From contig JAKSYS010000651.1 of NCBI GenBank assembly GCA_022925895.1, positions 1 through 35,251 on the forward strand: 35,251 nucleotides of DNA. The letters are read 5' to 3'. The notes beneath the pieces were generated by a model that saw only the letters and a program-made list of their open reading frames with translations, was not told where the DNA came from and made no database searches. The stretch is from Fragilaria crotonensis (Eukaryota; Bacillariophyta; Fragilariophyceae; Fragilariales; Fragilariaceae). The translations under genes were made by a program, and so were the position numbers. Of the stretch, positions 28,685 to 35,251 are shown piece by piece; position 1 is the stretch's first letter; the number at the start of each line of letters is the position of its first letter.

Positions 28685-29490
28685 TATCTGTGGTCAAACT
28701 CCTTCACACTTGATCTAGCACACCAGATTCAGCATAACTTCAACTGAGTCCGATAATATTTGTTGGGTTTAGATGGTGATTGCGTGTGGTCGTCGCAGAG
28801 AGTTGATGGTTTCAAGTTTCAAGTTTCAATAGGAAGCAACAACAGATCAGCTGTTAACTAACGCAGCGATATTTAGTAGCACAGTTGGACTTCAGAGCGT
28901 GAGACAAGATGTCAGGGTTGTCGTAGCTTTATTTCTTTCGTTTCGCGTTTCCCCCTTCTTCAACAAAAGTGCTAAGCCTCACGATCGTCTCACCAATCCA
29001 ATCGGAGAGACTTCACGGACTAACTTGATGCTGGTTGCAGAGAACACTGCAACAACAACAAGGATGATTGTGTCAAAACGGAGCTGCCTGATCAGGCGGA
29101 AGTTTTGCTGCAGGGGATCGCCCTTTTCAAGTGGGCGCTATTGCCCCATCAAACGTTGGATTATTCAAACCACCCTATATGCACGGGGATAGTTTCAAAA
29201 TTCGATCCATACAAGTATCTATATTCGAATAATTTATCTTCGATCATTCAAAAAAGTTCAATGACGGAGGAAATAAGATTGAACCTATTCGTGCATGCCC
29301 AACGGACCCGCTCGCAGATGTATTTATCTATCAAATATAGAGAGTGACATCGCCTGGCCCCCTTTCCCCCCATCCTCTTTTGGTCGGGCAGGCTTTTTGG
29401 AGGGAAACTGACAGACAGACAAACTACGTGGGTAGTGCGCATCACCTCATGCTTCGTGCGTGGGTGGTGGCTGGTGGCTGGTGGCTTCTG
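28685..29490. other. Non-coding; possible short coding remnant
   Basis: No gene is supported. The unit GTTTCAA is repeated three times near 28810. From about 29040 to 29340 one plus-strand frame is moderately protein-like but has no motif, no clear start and no neighbour to support it. A CTGGTGG triplication lies at 29468-29487. Confidence 0.5.
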
Positions 29491-29496
29491 AATGAA

Positions 29497-29823
29497 CATC
29501 AGAGACGGGAATTTCAAACCCAGCCCACCCAAACCCACGGCCCACCCAAACCCATTGGGTTAAGGGTGGGTGTTGGGTGAGCTCAGGATTTCATGGGTGG
29601 GTCTGGGTGGGCCGACAAATCCTAGCAAAAAATGACAGTAGGTGTTTGCTACCGGTAGTAGTAGAATCATCTACTCCAGTACTGCCTTCTGGGTTTGGGT
29701 GGGTTTGGTTAGGTCTTGGTAGATTGTATGGGTTATGGGTGGGTTTGGGCTGGCACTTCCATCAGCGTAGGTTTACGTGGGTACCCATGGGTTTGATATT
29801 TTCAGATATTCCCGTCTCTGATG
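29497..29823. mobile_element. MITE-like element, 327 bp, with C-rich and G-rich arms
   Basis: CATCAGAGACGGGAAT at 29497-29512 recurs as an exact inverted copy at 29808-29823; with two mismatches the match extends 5 bp further out, and TCAAACCCA also recurs near both ends. The left arm is rich in CCCACCCAAACCC, the right arm in GGGTGGGTTTGGG, so the whole can fold back, and the G-rich strand could form quadruplexes. No coding capacity and no clear target-site duplication. Confidence 0.6.
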
Positions 29824-29885
29824 AACATGTAATTTTGGATCATCAATCATCAATCATCACACCCATTTCGATTACTGTATATGCA

Positions 29886-30032
29886 TAGAATGCAAGGAAA
29901 TGACGTCATGCCGTACCAATCAGCATCCTTTCCCTTATTTTACTGTCTTACTGGAGTACTGTATGACCCTACGTTGTACGTGAAAGGGTTAGTACTGTGA
30001 CATCAAGATTGACGTCATCTCCTTGCATTCTA
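29886..30032. mobile_element. Small inverted-repeat element, 147 bp, ends carry TGACGTCA
   Basis: A 23-bp sequence beginning TAGAATGCAAGG (29886-29908) recurs inverted at 30010-30032 with one mismatch. Each arm ends inside with the palindrome TGACGTCA. The size and structure fit a miniature inverted-repeat element or a regulatory fold-back. Confidence 0.55.
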
Positions 30033-31517
30033 ATCGAAACGGTACAGTATGATTATGATACATGTACATGGAGATTCCCTGAATGTGACGTCAGAATGTC
30101 AGAATGCTTAACATCCGTTTTCAAGACCACCTGCAAACATCTTCCAACCACCAAGGAATGTCGAACACTTCCAGAGTCCAAAGTTTGTCAAAGATAGGCA
30201 TGGGCGACGGACGCACGAATCTAGTTCAAGTACTACCGGTAGTACACCGGTGTACTACTACAAGTACCAGGTACAAGGGTACAAGTACTGTAAATCCTAC
30301 TACCATTACCATGTACTGTAGTACTCCGCGTACTATATGCGACGAAGAATGGAGCATACACAAGTACGGTATGACATACCAGGTACAAAAGTAGACCAGC
30401 GCAAATATGATACACACATTCCATATATATATATTTTTGAGATTTTCGAAAACTTTTGTGATTCGTCGGTCTGAAAATCGCCAAAATCTCTGAACAAGGC
30501 ACTCTGCTAGAGTAGTAAACTTCGAGTTACTCCCCTATCGCCCAATACATGCTTTTCGGAACAAGCAACAACTGTGGTTGTACCTGGTGAGCACCCACGC
30601 AGGAGGAGTTTGACTTGGATCCAATTCTCTACGCGTGATGTAAAAGGATGCTAGTACTGGTTCCTGATAGGGAGTTCAACTGACAACTGCGGTAGGTCTA
30701 CCGGTAGTCAACAACACCCACCCCAGTTATTGGCTGTTGACAGTTGACCCTTGACCCTGCTACGACCACACTATTACTCCAGAGTAGTATCTGCACCTAT
30801 CATTTTGTATTTTTATACAGCGCCCTCCGAGCATCTTACGCGCATGCGAAGCGTACCATTGAAGTCATCTTGTTCACCTCCCCTGTCCCACCACCCATAC
30901 AAGAAAGCAGACAGCAGACTGCTCATTACTCAACATGCTCCAACTCATGCTGAATCCAATAATACATGCACTACCGGTAGTATGTAATACAACATACAGT
31001 TGATTCATATGTATGATAACACTATATCTACTATCTATTTACTATGAACGACACGGCAAGCATCGCTATGACGTACTCCAGACTCAGTACGCTAGTACCG
31101 TATACCGTACTACCTCATACTATTACAAGAACTCAGTCCGAGCACCGAGTACTATACTCTATACTGTTCACTGTACCAGTTGTCGTATCCCCGTATCCCA
31201 GATCCCAGAGCACGAGTGCATTCTACTGTTGGACCAGTACTTGTGCTTGTACCGCTCTACTAGTAGAGCCGCCAAACTTTCAATCCGTCCAGCGTTCAGC
31301 TTCTCGTTAAACATTTTTACTCGTACGTGACGTAGGCTCCAACTTCTGCCGTGGGGTAGGTCTAGCACTGGCCAATGGCCAATCATCGAATGTTTGATTA
31401 GTCCGACCAAACAAATACCGGTCCATGATGACAGAGACATCTTGTCCCTTCGACCTGGAGAGGACTTCTCAAATTTGGTGCACCAACTTCGATCACATTC
31501 TAAAATTTCAAAGAACA
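30033..31517. other. Non-coding, upstream of the heat-shock-factor gene
   Basis: No gene is supported. The DNA is rich in GTAC palindromes and has an AT microsatellite at 30422-30435. The last few hundred bases should contain the promoter of the heat-shock-factor gene; I saw no perfect array of nGAAn heat-shock elements. Confidence 0.6.
30086..30094. promoter_or_regulatory. CRE-like site GTGACGTCA
   Basis: This is the third TGACGTCA palindrome within 195 bp (others at 29901 and 30010). TGACGT is the core bound by bZIP factors, including the known CO2/cAMP-response element of diatoms. Which gene it would serve is unclear: the HSF start is about 1.4 kb downstream. Confidence 0.4.
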
Positions 31518-33740
31518 ATGCCAATGTCGAATTCATCGATCTTACACGATTCTCCCCTCAACGATGCAGCGCCATCCTCTAGCAAAGACGGATCCGTTCC
31601 TTCAGGATTCATTTTGAAGCTTTATCAGATGGTCAACGGAGCGCCTGATGATGTTATCTCGGTAAGTGGCTCAGAGCAGCATTTGTTCTTCGCAACGACT
31701 TGCGCGTCTTCCGGTCCGGTTGACCACTACAACGCACGTAACCTTTTCCGAACAACACTTGGATTTCTTTTACTTTTGTCTGTCGTATGAGTTGTGTGAT
31801 CTCCAATCGATTTCGCCGTTGGCGCGCTTCAAGGCAGGGGTGTTTTCTTCTACGTATCTACCACAGAAAATCAAGTCAATCTATTACGATTTCCTCCCCA
31901 GTGTTGTACGATTTCTCTATGTCTAGGAGAGGATGCGAACGGACCAGGAAGTGCCTCAGGTCTCGAAGTTGGACTCCCTGTTGATTTAAAGGGTCAACAA
32001 AATCTTCGTCACACCTGATCATCGGATCGGATCGGATTCTGTACTACTCGTACCCTGGTTTTCGTACGGCGCTGCCGCTGTGGAGACGTTATCGCCACAG
32101 TACTACCACTTGTGAAGTTTGGTGCGAGAAAATGCTGAGGAATCTTCACTTCGCTTCGATTTCGCGACTTTCTTGTCCAATGATTTTACTGCGATCTGAG
32201 GTTGCCAGGAAAGGTTATGAGCACGAGAAGATTCGGCTATTTTCTTGGAAGATCCGACCGAAAATTCAAATCCATCCGACATCGTCAACTCCGAGTGCGT
32301 GTGTGCTATTGCGCGAACTAACCCGAATTTTCTTTTGTGACATTCTGCAGTGGACTGCCAACGGAGATGCGTTCAAGATTGGTGCTGACCTCAATCGACT
32401 CGAATCAGAAACGTTACCTCAGTACTTCCGCCATTCTCGGTTTCAGTCTCTCGTTCGACAACTTAACTTTTACAACTTTCGAAAAGTGAACCGTGAACGC
32501 ACCTTTTGGATTTACAAGCATAGACTCTTTCATCGTGACCATCCCGAAGGTCTTCATTTGCTTAGAAGGAGGACTTGTCCTGGTGTTGATGGTCGAAAGA
32601 ATCGCTTCTCCAACTATTCACGTAAAGCTGGCGACGACGCCGGCGTTGGAGACGAAGGATACGACGAGGAGAGCAAGAGCAGCGACGAATCGGCTTACGA
32701 AATTGAAGTTGCCGAGCCGAAATCTAAAGAGGAGTATCATAGGTGTCGAGCAGGAAGGGGACAGTAAACACAAGGTACTACCCCGTGTCCATCGCGAGAT
32801 CGATGAACACAAGCTAGACGCTAATATTGCTGTCGACCTCTCGCTTGTTGGAACCATTCACAGTTTTATTGGTTCAGACGATGCCAAGGTTTCACAGCTG
32901 GATGTCGTAGATGAGCCTGATTGCAGTTCGGAAAAGGAGGTCGATGAGCGCGTTGCGCGCAGAGAACAGGCTCATGTTGTTTCTCAGGTTGCCTTGAAGT
33001 TAGAAGAGTATGCAAGAAAGGCCAAGCGATCTCGTGGTGGCACTCGATACGGTGTTGGCATCGTCACTCCTCCTCTTGGAGGCAGTCAGAGCTATCGCAG
33101 TGTTTTGACATACGATGACGAATATGACGCTATGGCAGCTCGTGTCACCAGCGCTGTTGTAACTGTTGCACCGGGAGTCGAAAGCCACGCCACCGACGAC
33201 AAGTTACTTCCTGCTCCCATCACTCCGAATCCCTCCAGGCCAATGATGGTTATCTGTGATGAGAATCCAGTTGGCAACATTGATCTGGCAAAGCTTGTTT
33301 ATGATCAGATTATGGACGGCGACAGGGATTATGCCAGTAAAGCTGCATCTGCCGCTGTTGCTTATTTCTGTACGGCTAGCTCGCCAAACGAACAGGAAGG
33401 CGAAGCGTGTGCCAAGATCCTTGGCATTATGTCGGGCAATGACAAGCTTGCTCATGAGTTCATGCAATATCGTTACGCATTGCACCCTGTGGACTGCTCC
33501 AGCACTCTGTCAAACTCCACATTCTGTGCACCCGGCTTGCGCAATGACATAACCGCCTTTTCACTCGATCAAATTTGGGAGCGAGCTGCAAGCAGACGCG
33601 ATGCGCTTAGAGACTTCAAGACCTTTGCGGTCAACTACATGAACGCTGAAATCGCCCGGATGGAGTATCGTGGTGAAGAGACCGGGGCTTTGCGTCGCAC
33701 TGCAGAGGTGTGGTTGAGGAGTGCCAGCACGCATGCCTAG
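31518..33740 (+). CDS. HSF: Heat-shock-factor-type transcription factor, two exons, one frame break
   Basis: HSF proteins bind nGAAn repeats as trimers. The DNA-binding domain is split by an intron: exon 1 ends FILKLYQMVNGAPDDVIS at 31661 and exon 2 starts with WTANGDAFKI at 32351. The rest of the domain follows: LPQYFRHSRFQSLVRQLNFYNFRKV, the recognition helix and turn, then the wing and FWIYKHRLFHRDHPE. The splice sites (GTAAGT, TTCTGCAG) and phase 0 junction sit where many HSF genes are split. The 689-bp intron is tenfold longer than those of the ATRX-like gene. Near 32740 the frame shifts by one base; the C-terminal 330 residues lie in the new frame to 33740, with a possible coiled coil but no further known domain. 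The start is uncertain: 31518, 31524 or 31425. Confidence 0.82.
31662..32350 (+). other. Long intron of the heat-shock-factor gene
   Basis: The intron begins GTAAGT and ends TTCTGCAG. It holds no supported exon. A GGATC triplet run lies near 32035 and GTAC-rich sequence near 32040-32105, like the intergenic DNA of the window. Confidence 0.7.
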
Positions 33741-35251
33741 CCTCTGGAGCTGGAGTTATGAACGATGCGAGATGACAGCTAAAAGATCACCACCCTTGAT
33801 GGACGACGAATGTAATATCTAACAATTAGATATTGAAGTCGTGACACCAAGCTCGAAGTTTCTCCTGTAAATGCTGTACCAGGCACTCCGATGTCAATGT
33901 AGTTGCGAAGACCTACTCTCACGCCTTCTACGCTCTATGATGAATACGGATACTGCTTCGTCCAGCATGTTATATGCCAGAGCAGCAGGAAACATGGAAA
34001 GGAGCACAGAATAAAGCCTCGAAATGTCCACGCCAGTACTTAGCTACAGTATCGGGCAGGGTAATAGTATGACATACGGAGTTTGCCCTTGTCGAAGTAC
34101 TCCTATCATGCTTTGTTTTCCTTTCTTCGAAATACCTGCACGTCATCACATGTTAATTGCAGTATCAGCGAACGAGACTGACAAGAAATTCAGTGTATCA
34201 GTGAAGTTGTGCAGCGTGGCTTCACTATTGTTGCAAACTCCGTTGTCCTGAATTGCGGGGAAGGCTTGATGTTATAACTGGAGTATGTGGAGTACTCGTA
34301 GATGCCTTCGGGATTTGGTTCGACACAAACGCGACACATTTACTGCATTACGGTAGGATGTGCCAAAACTTGAAAATAGATGTCGCCAGTGGGCCTTTAT
34401 GTCGTACTCCTTTCGCCTAATGTCATGCATTGCCGTTTCCAGTTGGACCGTTCCGCCTCATGTATCTTTTCCTATGTCAGAGTATCCTCAACCGAGTGTG
34501 CCTGAATACGAATGCATTCCTTACCGGAAAACGATATTTGCGTTGTTGTCGGTTGAGATTTGAGATACTGAAGTGGTGATATGAGTGGTGTTGCGTTGTT
34601 GATTTAGCATACAATCGCTCCCCTGTAACTCCTGCGAGTACTTCTGAGTGCTATGAATAGGCACCACGTGCGGGGTGAGGAGCGTGTCCCAATGTCGAGC
34701 CGCACAAATTCACGTTCGATCACCTCTCACAGACTGAATCTAGAATTCCATGACAAGTCCTCCAACAGGGACTCGTTGTCAAGCATGGGCCGCACTCTAC
34801 ATCTTCTCGTTCGTTTGCATTTTGGCACATGTGACATCGATTTTAGTTGTTGACACGGCAGTCAACTGGGTCACGGCTGCACTCGATGTCCATCATCTTT
34901 AGCTTCTTCGCAGCACTCGCTCACTTCTTCGTCGAAGACGTTATCGTGGGTCAAGAAGTAGCTCTAGCAGTTGTTTTGCTCATGAAAATAATGAGGCCTG
35001 ATCCCAACTCCCACCATGCGGCATTTTAACTCATAGACGTGGTACATATATGCAATATTCATTGATTAAGACGCCAAGCACATCTACGACTGGTGGAGAC
35101 AGGCATCGCTCGATTATCAGTTTTTTCGTTTTTTCAATGCCAACGGTTACGCGTACTTGTACTGGAGTGTAAAGTGATTTGTCCACAAGTACAAGTAGGA
35201 TACATGACTCTACTACTGGTAGAGTGCTCGGTGTCGCGGAGTACAACAGTA
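33741..35251. other. Non-coding to the end of the window
   Basis: No gene is supported over about 1.5 kb; short open frames lack motifs and protein-like composition. An AT-rich hairpin with a perfect 9-bp stem (AATATCTAA, 33814-33834) lies about 75 bp after the heat-shock-factor stop and may mark its 3' end. GTAC-rich palindromes occur again near 34290 and 35150-35220. Confidence 0.6.

Larger units (their letters stand above)
29649..30980. repeat. Cluster of CTACCGGTAG palindromes
   Basis: Exact copies of the 10-bp palindrome lie at 29649, 30233, 30698 and 30971; two further copies in the window are at 13051 and 19711. All are outside the supported genes (the first is inside the MITE-like element). 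Confidence 0.8.

Noticed and set aside
28899-29347. Possible gene on the plus strand with overlapping frames
   Set aside because: Two frames are weakly protein-like, but neither has a motif, a convincing start or splice sites that join them.
34024-35029. Several short frames near the window end
   Set aside because: All are under 80 codons with no motif and no support from neighbours.

Overview
The window looks like nuclear DNA of a stramenopile alga, most likely a diatom. This is an inference. It rests on very short spliceosomal introns (62-71 bp in the best-resolved gene, some with a TACTAAC-type branch site), a heat-shock-factor gene, a large Ty1/copia element, and intergenic DNA rich in GTAC and other short palindromes. 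No RNA gene, CRISPR array or bacterial-type operon was seen.

Region 1 (3-11723) is one complete, very young LTR retrotransposon of the Ty1/copia type. Its LTRs are 589 and 588 bp and differ at only two positions. The 3' LTR is followed by TTTTA; the two bases left of the 5' LTR fit the end of the same duplication. Order: 5' LTR, likely primer-binding site, about 5.3 kb of extra 5' coding sequence of unknown function, gag with a CCHC knuckle, protease, integrase, reverse transcriptase, RNase H, polypurine tract, 3' LTR. Two features stand out: the first reading frame starts inside the LTR, and the extra 5' region is as long as a whole ordinary copia element. The coding sequence is cut by about twenty small frame changes although the LTRs are almost identical.

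Region 2 (11729-14919) holds a two-exon Elf1 transcription elongation factor gene on the minus strand, then about 2 kb of non-coding DNA with microsatellites, a 30-bp tandem repeat and a possible non-autonomous DNA transposon.

Region 3 (14920-21545) holds a single-exon COG4 (Golgi tethering complex) gene, a small possible mitochondrial protein, and a head-to-head pair of paralogous genes that join an N-terminal SAM domain to a C-terminal glycine-zipper segment. The pair shares a 426-bp promoter region with a 16-bp perfect palindrome.

Region 4 (21546-28684) holds a seven-exon ATRX-like chromatin remodeller with ADD finger, SNF2 motor and a C-terminal CW zinc finger. It converges on a minus-strand gene for a proline-rich protein with repeated basic bZIP-like segments, which is cut by two single-base frame changes in homopolymers.

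Region 5 (28685-35251) holds two short inverted-repeat elements, clustered TGACGTCA sites and several copies of the palindrome CTACCGGTAG. It also has a heat-shock-factor gene with an unusually long intron and one frame break, then about 1.5 kb with no recognisable gene.

The host genes are unrelated housekeeping, chromatin and transcription genes, as expected of a eukaryotic chromosome; only the SAM pair looks like a functional unit.
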